Shown here: piece by piece, positions 32,266-44,375 of the stretch
Numbering within the stretch: position 1 is the first letter of the stretch
Layout of the letters: each line of letters begins with the position of its first letter
NCBI GenBank assembly: GCA_002914805.1
Contig: JXTB01000003.1
Coordinates: 1,643,593-1,707,592 of the forward strand
Reading direction: 5' to 3'
DNA length: 64,000 nucleotides
Source: Parasponia andersonii
Taxonomy: Eukaryota; Streptophyta; Magnoliopsida; Rosales; Cannabaceae
The notes under the pieces: model-generated
What the model was told of the DNA's origin: nothing
What the model saw: the letters and a program-made list of their open reading frames with translations, nothing else
The model's database searches: none
Made by a program: the position numbers and the translations under genes

Positions 32266-33689
32266 TAAAGTAAGAAGGGTATATTAATCATTTTGTCAAG
32301 GTTATATTTTTGGTATTGTTTTTTAAGGAATAAGAAAAAGTGTCCGAAACTTTTTTTTTTTAAAGTTAATGTCCTATTATTATGGTGTTATGGTCGTTGT
32401 CTTATGTCGTTTCTTTTTTTCCCTGTTTTTTACCCTCAAAACCCAATCAACAGAGGCAATATTATTAATAAATCAAAAGGAAAAAAAAAAAAGAAAAGAG
32501 AAAGAAAGAATCAATTAAATTCAATATAATATCGTTTCTTGTCCTTCATGCGTGTGTTATAATATTGTTGTATTTCCAGTAGGTGTCATTTGTTAATTTG
32601 CCGATTTTTGTTGTCGTTTTCAAGTTGACGTCAAATTCTTTTGTTAGTGTTGTTTCTTTCGTAATTGTCGTTTTTTGTTTTTAACTTTGCTCTCATATGT
32701 CACTGTCGTTTCTTCATTGATGTTGTTTTCATTTTGTAACTTTTCTTTAAGCATTTGGTACGGGCGGGTTTACCTTATTGGGAATAGAGTTGACATTGAG
32801 AAAAGAAGGGAATATGATCTCATGGAAACCTAGATTATAATGTTTGGGTGCAACGGGCACATGAGAATCTTTTTTATGATTTATAGGAATATTAGATTAT
32901 TATGTTTAGTATACATAGGAATGTAATAATCTAGCAACTTCTGTCCAATATTTCATTATTTTCATGTTCCAATTTTATGTAATATTCACAAATGAACTAT
33001 AGATAAACCTGGAAATCAATATGTTTAATAAGTTAAATTAGCACTAACCTAGATTCCAGTTTTTTTCTCAATAAGAAGAATCCAAAGACAACCAAAAACA
33101 AATTAATTCATTTTTAGAATCGAAAAAAATGGGTTTTCTTAAGATTCACATTACCCTTATACGGACACCTCGTAAAGTTTTCTGTTTCTTTATTTTGTTT
33201 TTGGTTCTTTATTTTTTAACCTTTATTCACAAAGTTTTTTGTTTCTCGTTGTTGATTGGTGGTGTTTCATTTGTTCAATATGGCTGCTTCTTCTTCTTTG
33301 TTTTTTTTTAATAACCAAATTCGCTTATATATTTTAAAAATTTATAATTATGTCCTTTCTTAATAATTAAAATTTTAATTATGCCCTTAAAAGTTTAGAG
33401 ATCAACAAATAAGGACAAAAGAGTCAAAAGTTTACCTTTGTTGTTATGCCCGCATCACATCAGATTGCGGCTCTGTTGTTCCTATGTTGTACTGTGGTTT
33501 TCTTTCGCGGTCATTTTTTATTTTACTTTCCTCCATATATTGTCGTTTTTAGTTTTCTCCGTTCATAACAATTTTTTGTCCCTATTTTTTTTTTAAATCA
33601 TAGAACTTCCACGTTGTTGTCGTTTTATGTCAATGTAGTTCGTTATAATGATGTTGGTTTTTCATGGTGTTGTCGTTTCTATACTAACA
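32266..33689. other. T-rich intergenic stretch with recurring ttgtcgttt motif
   Basis: No gene supported. The motif ttgtcgttt or a one-base variant recurs at least six times (near 32611, 32668, 32705, 33541, 33617 and 33671). 32755-32960 has a mostly unique patch (tggtacgggcgggttt to gtaataatctag) that could be an old MITE, but I could not find clear inverted ends. The ORFs at 32293-32529 and 33129-33311 are low-complexity. Confidence 0.5.
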
Positions 33690-33795
33690 TAATTGTACGA
33701 TCAACTAGTTAATTCAATATGCTTTGTGTTCTTTTTCCTTTCTAGAAAAAAAAATTCATTATTCTAGTTCCTTCATCTTATCACTTTGAGAACTT
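33690..33795. other. duplicated flank upstream of the intact P450
   Basis: Matches 28040-28159 (between psi-B and psi-D), for example ctttgtgttctttttcc and tcactttgagaactt. It ends at the left edge of the insertion at 33796. Confidence 0.65.
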
Positions 33796-34257
33796 TATTT
33801 ATTTTTTTATAAAACGGTACCTTAAAGGGAAAAACTTAAAAACCTATATCAGCAAGAAACTAAAAATCCTAAGAGAGCCAAATAGTTCTGCAAAAACAAA
33901 ACTACTATCTTAATCTATTTCCTTAAAAAATCTTTTCACATAAAATCCAAAAGAAAAAACAACAAAAAAGAAAAACAGCACATTATTTTACAACATGAAG
34001 TAAAACAAAAAATCGAAAAGTCTTTGTTGAATGCATCTTTGTATAAACAATAGAGTAGAATGCCACTAGGTCTTGAATGCTGGTAACCTAGAAGCTAAAA
34101 TGTCAACCACAGCAATTTTTTTTTCCGAAAGATGTGAGAATTGAAGACAACGCGACTAGATGACTTCCAATGCCAAAGAACAGTTACTGAAAGAAATCTA
34201 AACAAAGTGAGGAGATACGCTAAGTCACTGTCTAGCCAACTTTTTTCCACCCAAATT
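33796..34257 (-). mobile_element. probable truncated LINE (or SINE) insertion upstream of the P450
   Basis: About 460 bp absent from the paralogous flank of psi-D, where actttgagaacttaattc (28147-28164) is continuous. Here it is flanked by actttgagaactt (33783-33795) and actttgaaaactt (34258-34270), a 13-bp duplication with one mismatch. The left end reads tatttatttttttataaaa, which on the minus strand is an A-rich tail. A long target duplication plus an A tail is the signature of LINE-type retroposition. No protein domain is readable. Confidence 0.55.
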
Positions 34258-34449
34258 ACTTTGAAAACTTAATTCAACTTGTACTTTGTGTTTTTCACGT
34301 GCTGACTAGAAATCTACATATATATGTCAAAATACTCGAGCCGTCAATATTGACGCGGAACAGATCATTTATTGACGATACGTCCTAATATAATACACAC
34401 ATCAGTCTCTTCACCATTGAGTTACTCGAAACTTCATAAAAAGAAAAAT
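34258..34449 (+). promoter_or_regulatory. putative promoter of the intact P450
   Basis: About 190 bp that match the sequence upstream of psi-D nearly base for base outside small indels. A TATA-like taatataata lies at 34386-34395, about 55-65 bp before the ATG at 34450. The transcription start is not visible. Confidence 0.5.
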
Positions 34450-36498
34450 ATGAGTGGGGTGAGAGATCTAACAATCCCAGTTTTGTGCCTTATCTACTTG
34501 TGCCTTATCTTAGTTTTGATCAAGATCTTCCACGAGCTATGGTGGCTTCCAAGCCGAGTAAAGCATTTGATGGGGTTGCAAGGAGTGAAAGGCCCTTCTT
34601 GTAGATTCATCCATGGAAGCACCAAAGAGATGATAAGCATGCAAAAGGAGGCCATGGCTCGACCTTTGGGTTTATCCAACGACATAGTTCCAAAAATTCA
34701 GCCACAAGTTCATTGTTGGACCAACTTATATGGTGACACAAACTCTTCTCACTTTCGCCATCTAAATTTTTACTTCCAAAAAGATTTTCTTTTGCTTATA
34801 AACTAAAATTCGTTCTTTTATGTTACAGGAAAGAATTATCTTCAGTGGTCTGGTCCTCGAGCACAACTGGTCATCACGGAACCTGAATTGATCAAAGAGC
34901 TATTGAGCGACAGAGAAAGAGTCTATCACAAGACCAAGCACCAAGCATATGCCAAGAAAATATTTGGAGATGGAATTCTCACATCTCAAGGTGAAAAGTG
35001 GGCAAAACTGCGTAAAATCGCTAATCATGCCTTCCAAACAGAGAGCTTGAAAGTAAGTTTCCAACTGTTACTAGTAAAGGAACACAATAACATAATTTTC
35101 TTATCATTGTAGCCAATACATATTGCAAAACCATGAATGACCAAATTAAGTAACTCAATATCCAAAGGAGGGACAGAGAATTAAAATGGGATTTTTGGCA
35201 GGGTATGATTCCTGCAATGATTGCCAGTGTTGAGGGTATGATAGAAAGATGGAAAGACCACGAAGGCAAAGAGATCAATGTGTACGAGGATTTTAGGTTG
35301 TTGACTTCGGAAGTGATTTCCAGGACAGCTTTTGGGAGCAGTTACTTGGAAGGGAAGGCCATTTTTGAGATGATGTTGAAGTTAACGTCGGTAACCTCAA
35401 AAAACTTTGACCAACAAAGGTTTCCTGGTATAAGGTAACTTCTTTTCCTAGCAATATATATATATATATATATGTATATATTTTCTAATTCTTGGGTTAA
35501 GGACAATTGAAACAGAGTATAGTTAATGTCATCTCTTTCTAAGGAAGCATAAAACCAATTGTTGTTTCATGTTTGTCCATTTTGCAGTAAAATTTTTAAA
35601 ACTCGTGATCAGATAGAATCAGAGAAGCTTGAGAAAGGGATATGTGAATCGATAATAGAGATAATTAAGAAAAGGGAGAATAAGGTAATGAATGGAGAGG
35701 AAGATAGCTTTGGGAGTGATTTTCTTGGAGTACTACTAAATGCTCACCATGATGCCGACATAAACCAGAGGATTTCAGTAGATAATATGGTCGACGAATG
35801 CAAGACGTTTTATTTTGCTGGACAGGAAACCACTAATTCTTTACTTGCATGGACTGTATTTCTTCTAGCAGTTAATACTGATTGGCAAGAGAAAGCAAGA
35901 ACAGAGGTGCTCGATTTATTCGGGAAAGAAAAACCGATCCCAGATGGCATAACGAAACTTAAATCTGTAAGAAAATTATATATCCCACTCGTCCAAATGG
36001 GAAAAAAAGTCTTCAGTTCTCATTTTATCTTCTAGTGTTGTTTTAAAATTTTCCATGGTTCTCATGCAGATGGGCCTGATCATCAATGAGTCCCTAAGAC
36101 TGTATGCTCCAGCAAGTGCCATAACAAGAAGAGTTGACAGAGAAGTGAGGTTGGGAAAGCTCAACCTTCCAGCTAATATAGATTTTTTTGTACCGATTTT
36201 AGCATTACACCATGACCCTCAAATATGGGGAGAAGATGTTCATCTCTTCAAACCAGAGAGATTCTCTGAAGGAGTTGCTAAAGCTACCAATGACAATACA
36301 GCTGCTTTTCTTCCCTTCGGAATGGGACCTCGAACTTGTGTTGGATTTAGCTTTGCCATCATCGAAGCAAAGATCGCTCTGACGATGATTCTGCAACGCT
36401 ATAGCTTCACCTTGTCCCCTGCCTATGTTCATTCGCCAGTTCAGATCCTTACAACTCGCCCACAGTATGGAGTTCAAGTAATTCTACACCCACTTTGA
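34450..36498 (+). CDS. CYP749A-like: cytochrome P450, CYP749A-like, intact five-exon gene
   Basis: Haem-thiolate monooxygenase of the CYP72 clan, anchored in the ER membrane; its substrate cannot be read from sequence. Exons are 34450-34732, 34829-35052, 35202-35434, 35588-35966 and 36070-36498. All introns are GT-AG, and the joined frame is 515 codons, usual for the family. An N-terminal membrane segment spans residues ~7-27, followed by a tryptophan/proline hinge (ELWWLPSRVKHLMGLQG). The I-helix AGQETT is at residues 324-329, the K-helix ESLR at 380-383, PERF at 435-438, and the haem motif FGMGPRTC ends at Cys463. The start was chosen because it precedes the anchor and is conserved in psi-D. 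It is the only intact member of the cluster. Its 3' UTR runs into a Copia remnant within about 27 bp of the stop. CYP749A assignment is from recalled family resemblance. Confidence 0.9.
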
Positions 36499-36524
36499 AG
36501 CCAACGTTTGCCAGTGAAAACTTT

Positions 36525-38648
36525 GGCTTTGTTGTTAAGGACCAAAACAAGAGAATAATTGCAAGGGGGCATAAAAGAGGTCAACTATATGCTTTAGATG
36601 GAGTTTTTTATGAATATTTGAGCTCAATAAGGAAAGATAGTTCTACTTCGCCTGTATGGCATCAATGGCATTTTTTTTTTAAAGGGTAAAAATGCCATTG
36701 ATGTCACCTATTTGATAACTCAACCTCCCGTATGTGTTAGTTGCCAAATGGGAAAAAGTTGTAAACTACCTTTTAATAAATATAATAAAATCTTAAAGTT
36801 TCTTCTTGATAAATACATACATCGTGATCTTGCGGGACCTACACCTATAGCTTCAAATCAGCTATTTTGATATTAAGTAGTTTTTGTTGATGATTTTTCT
36901 CGTTTCACGTGGATGTATCGTCTGAAACAAAAGTCTGATTTTCTTAGTTGCTTTATTAATTTACAAAAATTGGTAGAAAATCAATTTGATCGAAAAATAA
37001 AAGTCTTTCAATGTGATGGTGGAGAAGAATTCAGTTTAAATATTTTTTCCGATCATATTGCCAACTGTGAAATCGAATTCTATGTTTCATGTCCTGGAAT
37101 TCCTGAACAAAATGGAGTTGCGATGATACGTAGTTGAAATGGGCCTTACAATTCTTTTTCATGCCAACTTACCCTTACCTTTATGGGTTGAAGCTTTTCT
37201 ACTGTTGCATATCTCATTAATCGACTGCCATTCTTAGTGGCTTGCAGGTGTTTGGGTGTCAATGCTTCCCCTCTTGCGGCATCAAGCTTGCTCGAAATTT
37301 CTCAAGAAAATATATCTTTGCATTTTTATTGGATGTGGTCCAATTCACTTCACATGGATATCATTGTCAAATTTTAATTAATCAAGTAGAAAAGTAGGAC
37401 GACATCTTTACTTATTATTATATAAGTTTATTGTCATATTATATGCACTTACAATTATTTTCAGAATACTACCTCAACGAGATTGTTTATATGGATCAAC
37501 CTCCTCGGTTTTCAAACTCAAAAAAATCTGATCATGTTTGCTTATTAAAGAAATCTTTGTACGGTTTTAAACAAGCGCCACGTGCTTGGTTTGACCATCT
37601 TCCGCAAAATTTATTTCACCTTGGCTTTTATTGCAGCATGGGTGATTCTTCGTTCTTCATTTACCGTACGGACACCATCACAATAATTCTTCTGATATAT
37701 GTGGATGATGTCCTTGGTGGAGATAATGATGACTTTATTGAAAATCTAATTTTTCAACTCAGTACTGAATTTGCCATTAAAGACTTGGGAAAGTTACATT
37801 ATTTTCTTGGAGTAGAAATGAAGTCCATTCCTGGTGGTGTTCTTGTTGCACAACAACGATACACTCATGATCTTCTTGTTCAAACTCAAATGCTTGACAG
37901 TGCCTCTTTTGCTACACCAATGGCTATAAAAACTAAGTCTACTCATTCAGACAATGATCCTGTAGATGCCTCTGCTTTTCGTAATCTAGTTGGTGGATTA
38001 AAATATCTCACCATCACTCGATCTCATTTATGCAGTTAATCGTATTTGTCAGTATTTTGCTAATCCTACTTTGGTACATCTTAAGGCAGTGAAGCGTATC
38101 TTGAGGTATTTAAAAGGTACTCAAAATTTTGGTATTTGTTATCTCTCTCAAAGTCCCGTTTCTCTCTATGCTTTTAGCAATGCTGATTAGGCGGGATGTC
38201 CTACTACAAAACAAAGCACAAGTGGTTCTTGCGTTTTTTTTTTTTTGGTTATAAATTGTGTTTCTTGGAGTTGAAACAAACAATCGAGATCTAGTTTAGA
38301 AGCTGAATATCTTTCTATGGCCTCCCCAACTGCTGAAGTCACTTGTCTTTTTTTTCTTTTGCGTGATCTTGGAATATAACTTTTACACCCTCCACACTTA
38401 TTTTGTGACAATATTAGTGCTCTTTACATGTTTGTGAATCCTATGTTTCCTGCATGCTCTAAGCATATGGAGTTGGATTACCACTTCGATCGAGAAAAAG
38501 TTGTTCTAGGCCATCTAAATACTCGATACATTTCTGCCTCTACTCAACTAGCAGATATTTTTACCAAGCCATTACCCAAAGATCTTTATCAGTTATTTTG
38601 AAGCAAGCTCGGTGTTCGGTCATCTTCACACGTCAGCTTGAGGGGACA
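36525..38648 (+). pseudogene. 5'-truncated Copia polyprotein remnant after the P450
   Basis: Starts abruptly near 36525 within a GAG-pre-integrase-like segment (KRIIARGHKRGQLYAL) with no 5' LTR. It continues with integrase pieces (HRDLAGPTPIAS, VDDFSRFTWMY, CDGGEEF, PEQNGVA at 36800-37137) and RT (VYMDQPPRFSNS, KKSLYGFKQAPRAWFDHL, YVDD at 37699-37710, then GKLHYFLGVEM). Degraded RNase H ends with STSTQLADIFTKPLPKDLYQ (38540-38600). Stops and gaps are frequent. It is a different Copia family from the element in psi-B. Confidence 0.85.
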
Positions 38649-39000
38649 TATTAAGGAAGCAAATTCCTTGGATTTTGGTGATAGTAATACTAAGGCCATT
38701 ACTCTCTTGGATCGTGGCTGCCTAAATGGGACTATAAAATGCAACTCAACACATACCAAATCCTTTGATTTATAGCTACAGTTTTGAGGCACTTAATTGC
38801 CTGATTCTAACACTTTCTTTATTTGGTCATAACAACTAGCAAAGGTGGACAGCTAGCCAATTTACACGTTTTAGTTAATACCTGTATTTGCTCTCTATGT
38901 ATAGCTCCTAGAATCATGTATTTGTTCTGTCAAATTGTTTTGTATCTTTTGTATTTAAGGAAGACTCGTCAATGAAAGAAATAACGCTTCCACTTCACCA
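38649..39000 (+). repeat. probable 3' LTR of the truncated Copia remnant
   Basis: Begins tattaaggaagc right after a polypurine-like gcttgaggggaca (38636-38648), as expected for a tgttaagg start with one change. It contains tatttaaggaagactc near 38950 and ends uncertainly around 39000. No target duplication was found, in keeping with the 5' truncation. Confidence 0.6.
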
Positions 39001-39419
39001 AAAGCTTGCAAATTTTTCAAAAACTTGGAGCAAAAATGTTGCACTTAGAGTTTTACTTAAAAACTTCCCCCTTTTTTTTTTTCCTTTGTTTGCCTATTTA
39101 GTTATTAGTTTTGTTGAAGAATAGTTTCCTCTTCTTAACACTTTTGAGCTCTTTATTAGGCTTTTGTTTTGTTTTAATTGTATATTATTTTTCTACCCTA
39201 GAATTGAATAAGGTTAAGGAGTTATACAATGAACATTAACTAGTAATGTGAGGCTGAGATAGCCGTCAAAATTGACTAGCTCAGCAAACCCACTGTACAT
39301 GCAATAAAAACACAGCTGAGGCTTTAAGCATTAATCACAACATGACGCGTGGAGAATCCTAATGCCTTTAACATGCACTTTGTGTATCTCGTTGGACCAA
39401 TTGATTTAAGACAAGACAA
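39001..39419. other. unassigned non-coding stretch
   Basis: No gene or repeat that I can support. It is T-rich with a short C/T tract at 39065-39085. It lies between the Copia remnant and a P450-upstream fragment. Confidence 0.4.
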
Positions 39420-39660
39420 TAAATTATTCAGACATCATAATTTAGTGGAGTGTCAAAAAATTTTATTTTGGTGGGAGTAATTATCTATTGAAAGTCAAAA
39501 CATAATAGGGCTTATTTTGTCTGGTTGCCTTGGAGTGCTAGTATTATCCATTTTTTTTTCTAACATAGAGCAGAATCTTGGGATATCACTAAGAAAATAC
39601 TAAAAAAAGTAATAGATGACTGAAAATGGAGATGCAACAATCACTAATGTTTAACTTTTT
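39420..39660. repeat. divergent fragment of the P450-upstream duplicated segment
   Basis: Recognisable relative of 13870-14120 and 53195-53430: ggaccaattgatttaagaca, aataaattattcagaca, ttttggtgggag, ggttgccttgg and agaaaatacta in the same order. It is more diverged than copies A-C and is not followed by a P450 exon. Confidence 0.6.
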
Positions 39661-41085
39661 TATGCAAAGCTTATGTACGTTGTTAGGTCTATAATTAATT
39701 ACTATCAAATATAATTAATTTTCTAATTAATTATGTGAGGTGGTAATATATAAATTATAAAAATAACATAAGATATTTTTACTTGATTCAGTTATCTCTC
39801 CATAATATACATTCAAGGAGCTCATAGAATAAACATTATTAGCAAAGTTTGAATAAATATAAATACCATTTTGACTTATATAATAAAAGACTCTCTCTTT
39901 TGTTTATTGCAATGTGGATATATTCTTTCACCAAAGCATCTAGTAAGTACCACTCGTCTTAGGTATACTTCGTTCTTCTGAAATCCCTTCAGGTACTTAA
40001 AGTCAATCTTCTCTCGAAGATATCGTGTTCGTCCTCCCAATGAACACCCATAGTCAAGCTCCTCTTGACTTTGTTTGATCCTTCACTCATGAACTCCTTT
40101 CGCAGCTACAGATTGATCTTCTCCTAAAGATATTCAGCACCTCTCCTGAAGTATTGTATCACATGACTAGGACTACTCCTAAGTCTAAGAAAATGACTAT
40201 AAGAAAAATCTTTCTTTTACACTCAATAGCCAAAATATAATATGTGGCCTCTCTACCTAAAGCTACTCTTGGGTGGCCTTTAAATAGAGAGAAAGCAAGC
40301 CTTCACGTTAAAGTACTGTAGCCAAGTTTGTTAGCAAACTTAGAAAACGGATCGAGAAAATAGTTGTTGATTCTACTTACGTGTTGTAATATGATCTGTC
40401 AACCCAATTATGTTAGAACAGAAAAAGAAACTTCCGTATTTTTTCCCTGAAATAAAACAATCAGTTACTCAAACTTTTTGACAGCTAATAACACGAATTA
40501 GAGTAATTTTATTCATTTAAAGAAACTTCCATAAAAGATATTGTGCAAAAAATATTCATTTAAAGGAATTTTCCTAACGAAATATAGACATATACTCAAA
40601 ACCAATTTAGGAAAGAATCACTTACCTATCCTTTCTCAATTGAATCCGTTTATGCATTAATATGATTAGATTTTTATGATTAACAATTATAAAAATCGTG
40701 ACCTAAAGCATATAAAAGGCAAATACTGAAAAATATAATCAGATCAAATATTTAGTCTCATGTTGTAACATAAATAGTAAACCAGTCATATTGCAATATG
40801 AAGGTTGCTAATATATTTTGCTGTTTCATATGTTATTAAATCTGTCACTACAATAATAGTTATTAGAGCTTCCTTTACGCTGTTTACAGTTGCCATCATT
40901 TATTCACTTTAGCAGTTAATCATGTACAATATTTTTAAAAAAATTATTACTTATTTATAAGAACAAAACTTAGTTATGGGAATGAGAACGCCCCAATTTC
41001 AAAAAAAGAAAAAAAAAACTTGGTTATAGGAATGTCACTCTGTCAAAACACCCTTGGGCCACATCATTGAGACCGCAACTCTATA
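39661..41085. repeat. dispersed non-coding repeat, copy 2
   Basis: 39965-41085 is the partner of 265-1715; 39661-39964 is AT-rich and could be its 5' end (it starts near tgttaggtctataa at 39680, LTR-like). It holds one unit of the ~310-bp block that is doubled in copy 1. It ends with the uninterrupted site of TE1, gtctc at 41086-41090. Confidence 0.6.
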
Positions 41086-41680
41086 GTCTCTATCTTGCTT
41101 AAGCGGGAATTTTTTTAGTGCTGAAAGAGAATAGTAAAAAAAAATCCGTTCCAAGAAAAATACAAAACACAAACAAGTCTACGTTGAATGCAAAAATTAG
41201 CTTTATGGTCCTATGCTTAATATCATGTTTTGACAAATAACATGCAAGTATCCAAATGCAGTCAAAATTTGTTACTTTGATTTATCTCATTTGATCATCA
41301 TAGGTCATGCATAAGGCCATAAACCTTGGCGTCTTGTTTTTATCATCAACTTTGAATCATAAATATCCCTCATTTTTAACAAATATGGGGGGGAAATTCG
41401 TTTACTATATCATATAAATTAAACTTTATGAATTTGAGAAAGTCAAAAAACACGGGATTGTGAATGTGAATTAATTTGAATGACTTAGAAGCGCGGGATT
41501 GTAAGAAAACTTGTTTAGTATAATTTCTTTTCGAATTATTCTCCAACAAAACTTGGAAACTCATGATCGTTTTCTAGATCTTTGTCTAAAGGGCGTAAAT
41601 TTCGGGTTTAGATGTCTATATGTTAATTTAAAATTTGACTGGCTTAGCTATCTTTGTGTGGCTCGTATCTTATTACTTGA
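41086..41680. other. non-coding flank left of TE2
   Basis: Partner of 12794-13400. The last five bases, cttga (41676-41680), are the left target duplication of TE2. The ORFs at 41376-41717 are not conserved as proteins. Confidence 0.6.
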
Positions 41681-42304
41681 TGTTATGCAGTCTAAAATCC
41701 TATGTCAGGTCGCATGAGTAAGATTAAGTACGACCTTTTCCGAAAGATTTGCATGCGACCTCAAACGCATAAGTTAATGCAACCTCTTCCGAAAAAGTTA
41801 CGTGCGACCTCCTCTGAATAAGTCAAGTGCGACCATAATGAAAAAGAGACTAGTCTACGCTTCGTCAAACGAGTAACCTACAAAGAAAGAGAAACAAAAA
41901 TTTCTCTTTAAAGATTAACCAGTTACCTTATTTAAGTGATTACCCAGTTATATTATTACTCAAATTGTATTGCCCGATTGTATAGTTACCCATTCTCATC
42001 TATATAAAGGGAGTTCAATATTTCAGTAAGGGGATCTGGGACTTTTTCTGATTTTGGGAGGCTGAGAAATTTTTGAAAGAATCTTTTTAATTTTTTCTTC
42101 TTCTTTCCGGACAATACATTGCAATTTTGAGTTCTTGTAATTCTCTAGAAAATAGTGAAAAATAGTGGACGTAGGCTCATCTTTTTTTGGAGCTGAATTA
42201 TTATAAAATTCTTGCCTCTTTATTTGCTTTGATTGATAACCCTTTTCACACAAGCCACATCTTGCAATTTTTCTAAATTTATTTTGACAAAACCTCCATC
42301 AACA
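41681..42304 (+). repeat. TE2 5' LTR with 27-bp deletion
   Basis: 624 bp, tgttatgcag to tccatcaaca. Compared with the 3' LTR it lacks a 27-bp segment just before the TATA box (attctca joins directly to tctatataaaggg at about 41990-42008). The deletion is bounded by ctca in the longer copy. A primer site region (attgacgctagaagg) follows from 42305. Confidence 0.9.
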
Positions 42305-42590
42305 ATTGACGCTAGAAGGAGGTTATTCCGGCAAAATAGTTTGTCAAATTTCGCTTTTTTAATAGTAGCAAGTACCAGAAACACTACCAGAGTCACCGAA
42401 ACTAGCTAAAATCAACCCCAAAGTACTGCTACTGTACAGACAGACCCTACTCAGGATCAGCCTACCATGACCCTGCTCAGGATTAGCCTACCCTGCGCAG
42501 AGACAGGATTGCATGGAGGAGATATTGATGAACCTTCAGCAAATCACTAACCAAATCAATGACTCTATACGATGACTTACTGAAGGACAG

Positions 42591-44149
42591 ATGGTGACCC
42601 CACCACAGCACGAACGTCCCAGAGAACGTCCTGCTCAACTACCTGAGAAAAGAATACAGATCCTAGAGACAAAGAAATGTGACTAGCCAAGAACCCAGCA
42701 AGAGCGTCATGAAGATCGCATATCCAAGGGAAAAGGAAAAGTCGCAAACTTGCCTCTAGAATCTAGTACAGAGAGTTCAAGCACTAACCGTGATCGTGGA
42801 CAACCTTCTCGCAAATCAACTGGTAATCAAGATCGCTTAAATAGCGAACAAAACGTCAATCAAAAAGCATCTTCGAAAGAATCAGCAGAGAGTTGAGACA
42901 AAATCCTACAGACCTAAGACAACACTTGGAGCAGCGACGTAGTCATAAACGATCCGTATCGCATCATAATGACCAAAGCCGATCTCATCGCACTATTTCG
43001 CTGGATTCCTCTCATAGATCGTAGAAGAATCTACCTGACCAACCTGCCATACATCGAGATAACGATCAAAGGCCGCCCTTGCTGCTAGCAAGAGATAATG
43101 CTCTCCCTCTGAACATCGATGTTCACAATTTAAAGATCGCATTAGACGCACTTGCTCGTTGGGATGATGAGCTCACTGATAAATATTGTCAATCGCCATT
43201 CAGTGAGGAAGTTCGAGCTGCTGTCCTACCTATTGGATTCATACTTCCCACCGTAAACACTTTTGATGGTAAAACTAATCCACAGGACCATATGGACCAC
43301 TTCAGCGACCTGACGGAACTCCATCATGTCAATGATCATGCACGTTGCAGATGTTTTACTGTAACTCTCTTAGGAGCAGCAAAGAAGTGGTTTTGAGGAC
43401 TCAAGTCCAGCTCAATCTCATCCTGGCAACAACTTCAGATGGCATTCTTGAGACAGTTCCAAGCTGCAAAGAATTTCACTATTCCACTTGTCAGCTTGTC
43501 TGCAATTCGACACGATCTAGAGGAAACTCTATGATCTTATCTCAACCGATTCACCTCAGAGTTAGCAAAGGTCGACAACCCACTTGAAGGGGGAGTTTTA
43601 ACTCTCATAATGGCTGGGGTGTGACCAGAAACTAAACTCTGGGAGGAATTACTTAAGCAAGAATGTAGAACTCTTGAAGACTTCTACCGAAGAGTTAGTC
43701 GGCATCTGAGGGTAGAATCTTTGCACGAGAATCTTCAAAAGACAAAGAAAGAAGGAAGGAAAGATGCTACTAAAGACACGATCATGACCAGCAATAACGG
43801 TAATAAGAAAAACAAAAGGAATAATGAACAGTTGACGGAGAATTAGCCTAGAACTAAAAAGTAGGAGATTTCAAGAGCTCTCATGCGGTTCAACAATCAT
43901 ACCGAGTTAAACGCGCCTATAGATCATATCTATGCGGTCACAAACCAGCAGGAGCGATACCATCAACTGGAACCAATGAAATGGGACAGAGTAAAGTTCA
44001 ACCCCAACAAGTTCTGCCAGTATCACAATGACATTAGACATGACACCAATAATTGCTACGCCTTGAAGGATGAAATTGAAAGATTGATTAAAGAAGGGCG
44101 ACCGCGGCAATACACCAAGCAGAACAATGAAAGGCGAGAAGAAAACTAA
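42591..44149 (+). pseudogene. TE2 gag, disrupted
   Basis: Same gag as in TE1. The N-terminal hydrophilic part runs from about 42591; NTFDGKTNPQDHMDHFSDLT is near 43258-43317; LQMAFLRQFQAAKNF is read after a frameshift near 43396. The CCHC-like CQYHNDIRHDTNNC is at about 44014-44055; the glycine before the histidine seen in TE1 is arginine here. Stops occur near 43024, 43395, 43530 and 43623. Confidence 0.8.
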
Positions 44150-44375
44150 CAGTGACCTCCAGAAATTCAACGCAAAGTACGAACTATCTTTGGAGGACCG
44201 CATGTTGGTGGAAATTGAAAAAGGGTTCAAGACAGGTATACACAAGAAGCTCGATAACAGCCATTGACTAACGTCATGCACCTTGAGCAGCGACCACGAA
44301 AGCTTCAACGAGTATCGGATATGGATATTACCTTCACAGAACAGGACGTGAGGGAGGTCCATTATCCGTATAATG

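Noticed and set aside
32755-32960. Possible MITE (tggtacgggcgggttt to gtaataatctag)
   Set aside because: I could not find terminal inverted repeats or a target duplication, so it is not listed as a mobile element.
36495-36689. 64-codon ORF overlapping the P450 stop codon
   Set aside because: It starts in the P450 3' end in another frame and then reads Copia pre-integrase sequence; it is part of the Copia remnant, not a separate gene.
41376-41717. Short ORFs on both strands left of TE2
   Set aside because: The paralogous region at 13108-13330 does not keep the reading frames.
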